A stretch of DNA of 64,000 nt from Flavobacterium granuli (GCF_900129705.1 NZ_FQWO01000004.1:1-64000), one strand, 5' to 3'. Positions 45,549-54,391 are shown, counted from the first letter of the stretch. Translations and numbers: made by a program. Notes: a model not told the origin generated them from the sequence alone.

Positions 45549-46145
45549 TTAACGGTACACTTTTCGATTGATGATTTTTAAGGTTCCTTTTTTTTCCAAT
45601 GATTTAATGGCACGAATCACGGTTTCAACGCGAAGCCCTGTCAGATCGCCAATTTGTTGGCGCGTTAAATCGATGCGGTGTCCGTTTTTATCTTCTTTGA
45701 AATTAAAATAGGTAATCGAATAATCAATTAGACGCAAAACCCTGTGTTCTGGTTCATGGGTCGAAATCTCGGCCGCCATAACAGATTTGTAATGCAAACG
45801 CTGGGCCAGATTTTCAATTATTTTTAGTGAAACCGACGGGTTTTCGCTGAGCAATTTCATAAAGTTGTCTTTTGAAATGCAAAGCAGTTCGGTGTCTTCG
45901 ACCGCTATCGCATTGGCGGGATAGACCCTGTTTAAAAATAAAGGAGGTTCCCCAAAACTTTGACCCTTATTGAAAAAACCTTGGATGAATTCGCGGCCGT
46001 CATCATTGAAATTATTCATTTTTACTTCACCGCTCAGGATTTGGTAATAATGCGTAGGCGATTTTCCTTCCTCAAAAATGGTTTCTGATTTGTTGAACGA
46101 TTTACTCAATGCGCCATATTTTTCCAGTAATTCAGTAGCAATCAT
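45549..46145 (-). CDS. Crp/Fnr family transcriptional regulator
   Basis: 198 residues from MIATELLEKYG. A cyclic nucleotide-binding-like domain (about 15-120: GEVKMNNFNDDGREFIQGFF, GQSFGEPPLF) and a C-terminal helix-turn-helix (about 160-190: LTRQQIGDLTGLRVETVIRA). No N-terminal cysteine cluster of the Fnr type is visible. Divergent from the PcrB-like gene. It is a possible regulator of the downstream membrane protein and haemoglobin. Confidence 0.9.
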   Translation of the reverse strand: MIATELLEKYGALSKSFNKSETIFEEGKSPTHYYQILSGEVKMNNFNDDGREFIQGFFNKGQSFGEPPLFLNRVYPANAIAVEDTELLCISKDNFMKLLSENPSVSLKIIENLAQRLHYKSVMAAEISTHEPEHRVLRLIDYSITYFNFKEDKNGHRIDLTRQQIGDLTGLRVETVIRAIKSLEKKGTLKIINRKVYR

Positions 46146-46241
46146 GATTTTATTTGTTTTCTGTTCGGAATCGAGTAACAAATATAATTGATTCCAAATT
46201 GTTCTTTGGCCTCAAAAAAATCTTTTACTTTTACAACTATT

Positions 46242-46961
46242 ATGAAGCAAATGATTTACAATCAAATAGTCCGGGCCAAGTCAGAAAACAAAAAATTACT
46301 GGCCCTATTATTGGATCCTGACAAAGTGGTTCTGGAAAATTTGGAGGGCTTAATTTCAAAAATCAATCAATCGCCAGCCAGCCATATTTTCATTGGCGGA
46401 AGCCTGGTCGAAAACAATATTTTAGACGAACTTGTTATTCGATTGAAACAAAAAATAAGTTTGCCCATCGTTTTGTTTCCCGGGGATCCTTCCCAAATTT
46501 CAAAAGAAGCCGATGCGATTTTGCTTCTTTCGTTAATTTCAGGACGAAATCCGGATTATTTGATCGAATATCAGGTGAAAGCGGCTCCTGTTTTAAAACA
46601 AAGCCCACTTGAAATTATTTCCACGGGCTACATTCTGATAGAAAGCGGCAATGAAACCGCTGTAGAACGGGTCAGTAAAACCAGGCCATTGGACAGAAAC
46701 AATATCGATTATGTAATTCAAACTGCCCAAGCCGGTGAGATGTTAGGGAATAAATTGATTTATCTCGAGGCGGGAAGTGGAGCAAAAGAGTCAGTTCCTT
46801 TGGAAATGATTCAAAAAGTGTCAAAAAATATTCTTATTCCGTTAGTTGTTGGCGGCGGAATTGTAGATTTGCAAGGCATTCAAAACGCCTATGATTCGGG
46901 AGCTGATTTAGTGGTTATTGGTACTGCTTTTGAAAATAATCCCGGTTTTTTTGAATCGTAA
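46242..46961 (+). CDS. PcrB/geranylgeranylglyceryl phosphate synthase-like protein
   Basis: 239 residues from MKQMIYNQIVRAKS. A TIM barrel with LLALLLDPDKV, SHIFIGGSLVE, PIVLFPGDPSQIS, STGYILIESG and the phosphate loop IPLVVGGGI / DLVVIGTAFENN. Archaeal members make membrane ether lipids; the bacterial PcrB uses heptaprenyl diphosphate. In this group the product is a polyprenylglyceryl phosphate of unclear use. The start follows a long upstream frame that reads as leader. Confidence 0.88.
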   Translation: MKQMIYNQIVRAKSENKKLLALLLDPDKVVLENLEGLISKINQSPASHIFIGGSLVENNILDELVIRLKQKISLPIVLFPGDPSQISKEADAILLLSLISGRNPDYLIEYQVKAAPVLKQSPLEIISTGYILIESGNETAVERVSKTRPLDRNNIDYVIQTAQAGEMLGNKLIYLEAGSGAKESVPLEMIQKVSKNILIPLVVGGGIVDLQGIQNAYDSGADLVVIGTAFENNPGFFES

Positions 46962-47010
46962 ATTAGTAAACAAAGGACACTTAATTCAAGAGTCAAAATA
47001 ACGAACTATA

Positions 47011-47631
47011 ATGATTGAATTTTTTCTGAATAGCTATAAAAATGTCCCCATTTGGCATATTGTCTTGGAATTTCTTGTTTTTGTTTTCGGAATTCTAAGC
47101 GTTTGGTTTGCCAAAAAAGAAAACATCTGGGTCTACCCAACGGGTTTGATAGCGACAATAATTTCGGTCTATTTGCTTTATGTGGCAGGCTATTTGGGAG
47201 ATATGCTCATTAACGCTTATTTTTCGGTCATGAGTGTTTATGGCTGGTATGTTTGGTCCAAAGGCGGGAAAACGGACGATCATCTGCCGATTACGCGTAC
47301 CAATACAAAGGAAAAAGGAATAGGAATTTTGTTGTTTTTTATCACCATTTTTGTGGTATTCGGTATTTATCATTATTTTGATTACGAGATAAAAAAAGAG
47401 AATTATATCGATATTATTGCTTCGGGGATATTTTTTGCGGGAATGTGGTACATGGCCAAGAAAAAAATCGAAAACTGGACACTTTGGATTATTGGCGATA
47501 TCATTGTGGTGCCACTTTATGCTTATCGCGGCCTGGGAATGTTGGCGCTGCAATATTTAATTTTTACAATTTTGGCTATTTCAGCTTATATAGAATGGAA
47601 GAGAATCTTAGACAACAAAATACAACAATAG
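47011..47631 (+). CDS. pnuC: Nicotinamide riboside transporter PnuC
   Basis: 206 residues, six or seven membrane segments. VYPTGLIATIISVYLLY, YGWYVWSKGGK and WTLWIIGDIIVVPLYAYRGL match PnuC. It lets nicotinamide riboside enter, to be trapped by phosphorylation. The next gene, which encodes the kinase, starts 37 bases before this gene ends. Confidence 0.92.
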   Translation: MIEFFLNSYKNVPIWHIVLEFLVFVFGILSVWFAKKENIWVYPTGLIATIISVYLLYVAGYLGDMLINAYFSVMSVYGWYVWSKGGKTDDHLPITRTNTKEKGIGILLFFITIFVVFGIYHYFDYEIKKENYIDIIASGIFFAGMWYMAKKKIENWTLWIIGDIIVVPLYAYRGLGMLALQYLIFTILAISAYIEWKRILDNKIQQ

Positions 47632-49709
47632 TAAAAATCGCTTTATTCGGACCCGAAAGCACTGGGAAAACCACCTTGGCAATCCAGCTTGCGGATCATT
47701 ATAAAACGGCTTGGGTTCCTGAATTTGCACGCGATTATCTTCAGGAAAAATGGGATAAGAGCCAACTCATTTGCGATGTGAATGATATGTTGCCTATAGC
47801 TTACGGACAAACGCGATTGGAAAACGAAAAACTGTCCATGGCCAATAAATACCTGCTTTGTGACACTAATTTAATGGTAACCAAGGTTTTTTCGGAAGTT
47901 TATTATGACTATTGCGATCCTTTGCTGGATCAGGCGGCACGGGAACACGAATACGATTTGTTTTTTCTGACCGATATTGATGTGCCTTGGGAAAAAGACG
48001 ATTTAAGGGATAAGCCCGAAGGAAGGCAAAGCGTTTTTGAAGTGTTTAAACAATCTTTGGTCGACAATAATAAAGCATTTATAACGCTTTCGGGCGATAA
48101 AAATTTGCGATTGAAAAAGGCAATTGCCATTATTGATGATCTGACAATTGCGCGGGAAATGGGATTTTCTTCACATGATTTTGTGCAAATATATGAGCAT
48201 GGAATTCCATTAGCGAATATCCAAAAGCAATTGCAGTTTTTTCAGAACGGGATTTCCAAAACGGCTTTGGTGGAACCGGCAACTTTGTATAATGGAATCC
48301 TGAAACTTTCTGAAAGCGATTTTAAAGAAAAAGCGACTTTTTTTGAAGCGAATAAATCAAATTTAAAACTGAAAAAATTTGTTCCTGCCTCTGGAGCGGC
48401 GACCAGAATGTTTAAATTTCTGACAACATTCCTGAAAGAATTTGATCTTAAAAACGAAAGCATCAACGCTTATATCAACCGAAAGAAAGACAGTGAATTG
48501 TCGATTTTTATCATTGGTATGGATAAATTTCCGTTTTTCGAGGCCATTGATAAAAAGCTGAGAGAAGAATTTCCTGATTTTGTCACATTGGAGAGTGATT
48601 ATAAGAATTATTATTTTATAAAATTCCTGTTGTCTTCGGACTATTTTGATTTTGCCAATAAGCCAAAGGGGATTTTGCCTTTTCATAAATACGCAGCCAA
48701 TATTGCCACACCGATAGAGGAGCATCTGTACGAATGCGGTTATTATTCCAGTTCGAATGGGAATTCTCATTTGCATTTTACCGTTTCAGAGGCACATCAG
48801 AGTCAATTTGATGAGATAATCAATTCTATAAAGACTAAGGTTGAAAACGAATCCAAAACGACAATAGAGGTCTCTTACTCGTATCAAAATAAAAGCACTG
48901 ATACGCTTGCGGTTGATTTGGAGAATATGCCGTTTAGGGATGAAAAGGGAGCCTTGGTTTTCAGGCCGGGCGGACATGGAGCTCTGATTGAAAATTTAAA
49001 CAGCTTAAATGCAGATGTCGTTTTTATAAAAAATATTGACAATGTAATTCATAATAACAACGATAAAATTGCGCTGTATAAGAATGCTTTGGCAGGAATA
49101 TTGGTCGAATTGCAGCAGCAGATTTTTGGTTATTTGGGTTTAATTGAATCTAATTTGGCAGCTCATGAACAAATCGAGGAGATTCGCAGTTTTTTAGAAG
49201 CCAAATTAAATGTGGAAATGGCGGCGGGTTTCGACAGCTTTAGTTTGGAACATAAAACAGAGTTTGTCAAAAATGCCTTAAACAGACCAATTCGGGTATG
49301 CGGAATGGTGAAAAATGAAGGAGAACCTGGCGGTGGTCCATTTTGGGTCAGAAATGAAAACAATGCGGTTTCTTTGCAAATAGTGGAATCTTCGCAAGTG
49401 GATTTGAAAGACGAACATCAAGCCAGGATTCTGGCCAATGCGACTCATTTTAATCCGGTTGATTTAGTGTGCGGTCTTAAAAATTATAAAAACGAAAAAT
49501 TTCATTTAGCGCAATTTGTAAATCATAACAGCGGTTTTATTGTTGAAAAATCCCAAAATGGAGCTGCATTAAAAGCATACGAATTACCGGGATTATGGAA
49601 TGGAGCGATGGCCAATTGGCTAACGGTATTTGTCGAGGTACCGCTGATTACGTTTAATCCGGTAAAAACGGTTAATGATTTGTTGAAACCGGCACATCAG
49701 CCACAATAA
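47595..49709 (+). CDS. NadR-like ribosylnicotinamide kinase fused to a DUF4301 protein
   Basis: 704 residues from ATG at 47595 (MEENLRQQNT). Residues 1-185 are a P-loop kinase of the NadR type: GPESTGKTT at 19-27 and EFARDYL at about 43-49. Residues ~189-704 match the DUF4301 family, starting at an in-frame Met (48159, GFSSHDFVQIYEHGIP) and holding GAATRMFKFL and HGALIENLN. To my knowledge the two are normally separate neighbouring genes, so this is a read-through fusion, or the internal ATG is used for a second product. The 37-base overlap with pnuC supports coupling of transport and kinase. Confidence 0.85.
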   Translation: MEENLRQQNTTIVKIALFGPESTGKTTLAIQLADHYKTAWVPEFARDYLQEKWDKSQLICDVNDMLPIAYGQTRLENEKLSMANKYLLCDTNLMVTKVFSEVYYDYCDPLLDQAAREHEYDLFFLTDIDVPWEKDDLRDKPEGRQSVFEVFKQSLVDNNKAFITLSGDKNLRLKKAIAIIDDLTIAREMGFSSHDFVQIYEHGIPLANIQKQLQFFQNGISKTALVEPATLYNGILKLSESDFKEKATFFEANKSNLKLKKFVPASGAATRMFKFLTTFLKEFDLKNESINAYINRKKDSELSIFIIGMDKFPFFEAIDKKLREEFPDFVTLESDYKNYYFIKFLLSSDYFDFANKPKGILPFHKYAANIATPIEEHLYECGYYSSSNGNSHLHFTVSEAHQSQFDEIINSIKTKVENESKTTIEVSYSYQNKSTDTLAVDLENMPFRDEKGALVFRPGGHGALIENLNSLNADVVFIKNIDNVIHNNNDKIALYKNALAGILVELQQQIFGYLGLIESNLAAHEQIEEIRSFLEAKLNVEMAAGFDSFSLEHKTEFVKNALNRPIRVCGMVKNEGEPGGGPFWVRNENNAVSLQIVESSQVDLKDEHQARILANATHFNPVDLVCGLKNYKNEKFHLAQFVNHNSGFIVEKSQNGAALKAYELPGLWNGAMANWLTVFVEVPLITFNPVKTVNDLLKPAHQPQ

Positions 49710-49722
49710 TTTTATCACATCG

Positions 49723-50124
49723 ATGGAAATAGAAAAAATAATTTCGGAATTGCAGTATAAAGCCGTCCGAAGTAGCGGTGCCGGAGGTCAAAATGTAAAC
49801 AAAGTTTCTTCAAAAGTAGTCTTGACTTTTGATTTGAAAAACTCTCAGGGCTTGACAGCGGAGGAGAAAATACTATTAGAAACCCGATTGTCATCAAGGT
49901 TGACAACAGATCTGGTTTTGATTTTGAATTGTGACGAAGACAGGAGTCAATTTAAAAACAAAGAAATTGTCACCAAGCGCTTTTTGGAACTTATAAAAAA
50001 AGGATTGGTTGTTCCCAAAGAAAGGAAGGCGACTAAGATTCCGAAATCGGTGATTAGAAAGCGAATAAAGGATAAAAAGAACATTTCGGAAGTTAAGAAA
50101 AACCGCAGGAAACCTGATTTTTAG
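49723..50124 (+). CDS. arfB: Peptidyl-tRNA hydrolase ArfB-like ribosome rescue factor
   Basis: 133 residues. The GGQ loop is in SSGAGGQNVNKVSS (G21-G22-Q23). A basic C-terminal tail (KKNRRKPDF with preceding RKRIKDKK) enters the mRNA channel of stalled ribosomes. It releases the nascent chain from non-stop complexes. It starts 13 bp after the NadR-DUF4301 gene. Confidence 0.93.
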   Translation: MEIEKIISELQYKAVRSSGAGGQNVNKVSSKVVLTFDLKNSQGLTAEEKILLETRLSSRLTTDLVLILNCDEDRSQFKNKEIVTKRFLELIKKGLVVPKERKATKIPKSVIRKRIKDKKNISEVKKNRRKPDF

Positions 50125-50187
50125 TATTAAGAAAAACTCAAAAGATAAAATTTTTGATACTTGATGGTAAAATCTTAATACTTTTTC

Positions 50188-50195
50188 TACCTTTG
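50188..50195 (+). promoter_or_regulatory. -7 element upstream of the TPP riboswitch
   Basis: TACCTTTG matches TAnnTTTG and lies 8 bp before the riboswitch. A TTG is at 50161-50163, 24 bp away, longer than ideal. Confidence 0.55.
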
Positions 50196-50202
50196 CGCCG
50201 TC

Positions 50203-50275
50203 TCAAAGGGGTGCTCTAAATAACGAGCTGAGATTATACCCAACGAACCTGAACAGGTAATGCTGTTAAGGGAAA
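50203..50275 (+). promoter_or_regulatory. TPP (thi-box) riboswitch
   Basis: Conserved parts in order: GGGGTGCT (50208 on), GCTGAGATTATACCC, GAACCTGAACAGGTAATGCTG and AAGGGAA. This is the full thi-box layout of P1 to P5. It senses thiamine diphosphate. Downstream, TGACAAA...TTTGTCA (50279-50314) folds a hairpin without a T tract, so the expression platform may act on translation. It controls the TonB receptor that follows. Confidence 0.95.
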
Positions 50276-50380
50276 AAATGACAAAAAAATAGCGTGCACA
50301 CTATCTATTTGTCATAGGAAACAATCATTTTTAATTTAACAAAAGAATAATTCCCCCTTTTATTCGTAATCTTTTTACGG

Positions 50381-52618
50381 ATGAATACTATTATTAGTTT
50401 TAAAGTTGCAAAGTCTCAAAGTTGCAAAGTCTCAAAGTTGCAGAAATATGCAAATCGCAAGTTGTTTTTCTGTTTTTTATTTTCTATTTTCTGTTCTTTC
50501 TCTTCTTTTTCACAAGTCAAAGACACAACCAAAGTAAACCAACTCGATGAGGTTTTGGTTTCGGCAGTTCGTGTCACTTCAAAAACGCCGGTCAGTTTTA
50601 GTGATTTAGGCAAAAAAGAAATCAAATTTCGAAATTTAGGACAGGATATCCCTATTTTGATGAATTATTTGCCATCGGTTGTCACGACTTCTGATGCCGG
50701 AAACGGAGTGGGTTATACCGGAATCCGCGTTCGAGGCAGTGATGCCACAAGGGTTAATGTTACCATTAACGGAATTCCGTACAATGATTCCGAGAGTCAC
50801 GGAACTTATTGGGTAAACATGCCTGATTTTGCTTCTTCGATAGAGAGTTTGCAGTTGCAACGCGGTGTGGGAACTTCTACAAATGGCGCAGGTGCTTTTG
50901 GCGCAAGCCTAAATATGCTGACGGATAGTTATGCCAAGGAGAGCAATGGCGAAATCTCGAATTCTTTCGGGAGTTTCAACACCAGAAAACACACGGTTAA
51001 GTTCAGTACCGGACTCATTAATGATCATTTTGAATTGGCTGGTCGTTTGTCTGCTTTGAAATCGGATGGGTATATTGACAGGGCCTTTTCTGATTTGAAA
51101 TCTTATTTCCTGCAGGGAACTTATGTGGGGAAAACAACTTTGATCAAGGCTTTGGCTTTTGGTGGAACTGAAAAAACCTATCAGTCCTGGAACGGATTGG
51201 AAGATTTGGACAAACTAAAAAATGACAGAACTTACAATACGGCTGGGATGTACGCCGATGAGTTTGGGAATGTTCGTTTTTATGACAATGAAACCGATAA
51301 TTACAAACAAGATCATTACCAATTGCATTGGAACGAAAAGGTAGCCAAAAATTGGAATACTAATCTAGCTTTTCATTACACCAAAGGAAAAGGCTATTAT
51401 GAGAATTACAAAGAAGATGCGAAATTCTCGGCTTATGGATTGACTCCTATCATTATTAATGGGGCTACAATCAATAGAACTGATTTGATTCGTCAAAAAT
51501 GGTTGGACAATGATTTTTACGGAACTACTTTTTCGGCCAACTACAAAGACGAAAAACTGGATGTGATTCTGGGAGGTGGTTACAACAAATACGAAGGAGC
51601 CCATTTTGGGAAAATTATTTGGGCGCGTTATGCTTCGAAAAGTGAATTGGACGATCATTATTATGATGATGCAGCAACCAAAACAGACGGAAACATTTTT
51701 GCGAAAGCCAATTATCAAATCACCGAAAAAATCAGTTTGTTTGGGGATTTACAATTGAGAAATGTACATTATAAAGCCAATGGCGCCGAAACAGGAATTG
51801 TGAATGATAATTTTAATTTTTTCAATCCAAAAGCAGGATTAAATTTCGAAATCAACACTAATAACGCTTTGTATTTTTCTTATGCCAGAGCCAATCGTGA
51901 GCCTAATAGAACCGATTATGAAAACGGAAGTCCGAAGCCGGAAAAACTAAATGATTTTGAATTGGGATTGCGTCATAATTCGGCAAGAGTACAATTCAAT
52001 GCCAATATGTATTATATGGCTTATAAAGACCAGTTGATTCTTACCGGAGCCTTAGACGATGTTGGTGCTCCTGTTCGCGAAAACAGTGGGGATAGCTACC
52101 GCCTAGGATTAGAGATTGATGCTACGATAGCTGTTTTGGATAATTTAATTGTCAGACCTAATGCTACGATAAGCACGAATAAAAACAAAGATTTTTTCTT
52201 TAAAAGAGACGGCGTTTTGACGGCTTTAGGGAATACTAATATTGCATACTCCCCTGATTTTATTGCGGGAAATATTGTGACATTTTTACCGGTTAAGAAT
52301 TTTCAGGTTTCGTTATTGTCTAAGTTTGTTGGAGAGCAATACATGGGGAATATCGACTCTGAGGGGTCTAAGCTAAAATCGTATTTTGTAAATGACCTGA
52401 ATGTCTCTTATGAGTTTAAGCCTAAGTCTGTTTTCAAGTCAGTACTTTTATCTGGCTTGGTAAATAATATTCTTGATTATAAATATGTGTCTAACGGCTA
52501 TTTTTATACCTATGACGATGATTATTCTAATCCTCCTGCTGTTACCACAATTGAGGGAGCGGGCTATTATCCGCAAGCGGGAATTAATTTTTTGGTAGGA
52601 TTGACGCTGAAGTTTTAA
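50381..52618 (+). CDS. TonB-dependent receptor under TPP riboswitch control, probable thiamine or precursor receptor
   Basis: 745 residues. A hydrophobic signal segment lies at about 28-45 (KLFFCFLFSIFCSFSSFSQ), after an odd N-terminal 27-residue lead encoded by a tandem DNA word (AAAGTTGCAAAGTCTC). The plug domain (about 50-170: VRGSDATRVNVTINGIPYND, VGTSTNGAGAFGASLN) precedes the barrel, ending FLVGLTLKF. Receptors behind TPP riboswitches in this phylum were proposed by comparative genomics as thiamine uptake receptors (Omr1 type). The start is not certain, but no better in-frame ATG is present before the signal segment. Confidence 0.9.
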   Translation: MNTIISFKVAKSQSCKVSKLQKYANRKLFFCFLFSIFCSFSSFSQVKDTTKVNQLDEVLVSAVRVTSKTPVSFSDLGKKEIKFRNLGQDIPILMNYLPSVVTTSDAGNGVGYTGIRVRGSDATRVNVTINGIPYNDSESHGTYWVNMPDFASSIESLQLQRGVGTSTNGAGAFGASLNMLTDSYAKESNGEISNSFGSFNTRKHTVKFSTGLINDHFELAGRLSALKSDGYIDRAFSDLKSYFLQGTYVGKTTLIKALAFGGTEKTYQSWNGLEDLDKLKNDRTYNTAGMYADEFGNVRFYDNETDNYKQDHYQLHWNEKVAKNWNTNLAFHYTKGKGYYENYKEDAKFSAYGLTPIIINGATINRTDLIRQKWLDNDFYGTTFSANYKDEKLDVILGGGYNKYEGAHFGKIIWARYASKSELDDHYYDDAATKTDGNIFAKANYQITEKISLFGDLQLRNVHYKANGAETGIVNDNFNFFNPKAGLNFEINTNNALYFSYARANREPNRTDYENGSPKPEKLNDFELGLRHNSARVQFNANMYYMAYKDQLILTGALDDVGAPVRENSGDSYRLGLEIDATIAVLDNLIVRPNATISTNKNKDFFFKRDGVLTALGNTNIAYSPDFIAGNIVTFLPVKNFQVSLLSKFVGEQYMGNIDSEGSKLKSYFVNDLNVSYEFKPKSVFKSVLLSGLVNNILDYKYVSNGYFYTYDDDYSNPPAVTTIEGAGYYPQAGINFLVGLTLKF

Positions 52619-52637
52619 CAGTGAAATATAAATAACT

Positions 52638-52676
52638 AAAAAGGGGTGAAAGTTATAAACTTTCACCCCTTTTTAA
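52638..52676. terminator. Strong bidirectional terminator between the thiamine receptor and the Rieske-like gene
   Basis: AAAAAGGGGTGAAAGTT pairs with AACTTTCACCCCTTTTT (16-17 bp) around ATA-A. It closes both convergent genes. Confidence 0.92.
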
Positions 52677-52679
52677 GTT

Positions 52680-53093
52680 TTAATTATAAACCCGTAGCAC
52701 AGTTCCATTTACTTCAACCCGATATTGTTTTAACGGATATTGCAAGTTTCCCTGGCCGGTATATAAGCTGTATTCAGATTTGTCGCAAGGACAAACCAGA
52801 TTGATGCCTTTTAAGGTCAAATTGGTACAGGAAGTCAAACTCTGATTAGGGCAGGCGGCATCAAAAGCATTGTAGCCACTACCGGTATTAAAAACGTAGA
52901 TGCCTCTGGATCCTACGCCGGCTCCCGAATAATAAAAGGCATTTCCTGGGTAGGTGAGATTTTGGTAAAAAGCCAGATTTAGATCTACCGAAAAACTATA
53001 ATTAGGAATATATGGGTTTTTATTGTTAAAACCATTATCGCTACAGCCAAAAAAGAAAGGCAGAATCAGGAGCAGGAGAAGGTGTTTTTTCAT
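52680..53093 (-). CDS. Lipoprotein with degenerate Rieske-like domain
   Basis: 137 residues. A lipobox (FFFGCS) marks Cys 17. The C-terminal half (FDAACPNQSLTSC ... VCPCDKSEYSLYTGQG) has the spacing of a Rieske fold but lacks both histidine ligands and has only cysteines, so iron-sulphur binding is doubtful. This form is known in flavobacterial lipoproteins, usually without annotation. Convergent with the TPP-controlled receptor. Confidence 0.75.
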   Translation of the reverse strand: MKKHLLLLLILPFFFGCSDNGFNNKNPYIPNYSFSVDLNLAFYQNLTYPGNAFYYSGAGVGSRGIYVFNTGSGYNAFDAACPNQSLTSCTNLTLKGINLVCPCDKSEYSLYTGQGNLQYPLKQYRVEVNGTVLRVYN

Positions 53094-53195
53094 TATTTAA
53101 AATAAATTAAAAGTATTAGTTAAACAAATTTAATTTATTTAACTTTGACTTAGATATATGATTAACATATAATTTTAGACTAAAGAAAATAAAAG

Positions 53196-53237
53196 TATCT
53201 TTGTGGAAAGAAATCCCGTCCTGATGGGATTTTTTCT
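53196..53237 (+). promoter_or_regulatory. greA promoter and leader hairpin
   Basis: TATCTTTG (53196-53203) is a -7 element. Just downstream AAATCCC-GTCCTGAT-GGGATTTTTTC (53211-53236) is a terminator-shaped hairpin before the greA ATG at 53259. Early termination would give a short RNA and less greA message. Confidence 0.55.
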
Positions 53238-53258
53238 ATTTACATAAATAACGAAACT

Positions 53259-53735
53259 ATGAGCGCAATATCTTATTATACCGCAGAAGGATTAAAGAAA
53301 TTAAGAGAAGAATTGGATTATTTGAAAAGTGTGATGCGTCCAAAAGCATCCGCTGATATAGCTGAGGCAAGAGATAAAGGGGATTTATCCGAAAATGCAG
53401 AATACGACGCAGCCAAGGAGGCACAAGGAATGCTGGAGATGAGAATCGCTAAATTGGAGGAAATTCATTCCAATGCCCGCTTAATTGACGAAACACATCT
53501 GGATGTTTCTAAGGTTTTGGTTTTATCTAATGTGAAGATCAAAAACCAATCTAATGGCATGGAAATGAAATACACCTTAGTTGCCGAAAGTGAGGCTGAC
53601 TTAAAAACCGGAAAGATATCTGTGACTTCTCCTATAGGGAAAGGTTTATTAGGGAAATCCGTTGGTGAAGTTGCCGAAATTACGGTTCCAAACGGGGTTT
53701 TGAAATTTGAAATTCTTGAAATTTCACGAGACTAA
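53259..53735 (+). CDS. greA: Transcription elongation factor GreA
   Basis: 158 residues. The N-terminal coiled coil (about 10-75: EELDYLKSVMRPKASADIAE ... DLSENAEYDAAKEAQGMLE) carries the acidic tip D-x-x-E-N. The C-terminal FKBP-like domain (SPIGKGLLGKSVGEVAEI) follows. It restarts backtracked RNA polymerase. Confidence 0.95.
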   Translation: MSAISYYTAEGLKKLREELDYLKSVMRPKASADIAEARDKGDLSENAEYDAAKEAQGMLEMRIAKLEEIHSNARLIDETHLDVSKVLVLSNVKIKNQSNGMEMKYTLVAESEADLKTGKISVTSPIGKGLLGKSVGEVAEITVPNGVLKFEILEISRD

Positions 53736-53813
53736 TTTTGCAAAGTTTAATCGGTTATTTGTTTAATCGGTTAAACGAATAAACAGTTAACTGCTTAATC
53801 CAAAAAAAAAACA

Positions 53814-54203
53814 ATGAGTTCAATATTTACCAAAATAGTAAACGGGGAAATACCTTGTTACAAAATTGCCGAAGACGAGCATTATTTGGCTTTTCTGGAT
53901 GTGAATCCAAATGCCAAAGGACATACGCTTTGTATTCCAAAATTTGAAGTCGACAAAATATTTGACATGGATGAAGCACATTATTTGGGCTTGATGCATT
54001 TTTCAAGAAAGATTGCCATTGCGCTGGAGAAAACCGTTCCTTGTAAAAGGATTGGAATGGCAGTGGTGGGACTTGAAGTGCCTCATGCTCATGTTCATTT
54101 GATTCCCTTGAATGAGATGGACGAAATGCGATTCCAAAATAAAGTTTCTTTGACCAAAGAAGAATTTGAAAGCTTAGCTGAAGAAATCAGGGTTAATATA
54201 TAG
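53814..54203 (+). CDS. HIT family protein
   Basis: 129 residues. The histidine triad is HAHVHLIPL near 100-108, and GEIPCYKIAEDEHYLAFLD, NPNAKGHTLCIPK match the HIT hydrolase/transferase family. The substrate is probably a nucleoside phosphoramidate or dinucleotide. The spacer before it has a repeat of TTTAATCGGTTA, a short genus-type intergenic word. It is 78 bp after greA. Confidence 0.9.
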   Translation: MSSIFTKIVNGEIPCYKIAEDEHYLAFLDVNPNAKGHTLCIPKFEVDKIFDMDEAHYLGLMHFSRKIAIALEKTVPCKRIGMAVVGLEVPHAHVHLIPLNEMDEMRFQNKVSLTKEEFESLAEEIRVNI

Positions 54204-54228
54204 TTTTTATGACAAAAAGTTTATATAA

Positions 54229-54267
54229 AAAAATCGTTTAGAGAATTTCTTTAAACGATTTTTTTAT
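54229..54267 (+). terminator. Terminator after the HIT gene
   Basis: AAAAAATCGTTTA pairs with TAAACGATTTTTT around a loop with TTTC, then T residues. Confidence 0.85.
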
Positions 54268-54391
54268 GCTTTTAAAAATGTTATTTGCTTTTTTTATTTA
54301 GTAAATAGTTCTGAATTCATTACTTGTTTCTTGTAGAATTAATCTTATTTTATATATTTGATATTGTACAACAAACTTTTTTTATTCTGTT

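Noticed and set aside
47445..47594. Upstream extension of the NadR-DUF4301 frame into pnuC
   Set aside because: The extra codons lie inside pnuC and encode no membrane or kinase motif. The ATG at 47595 fits the usual NadR N-terminus.
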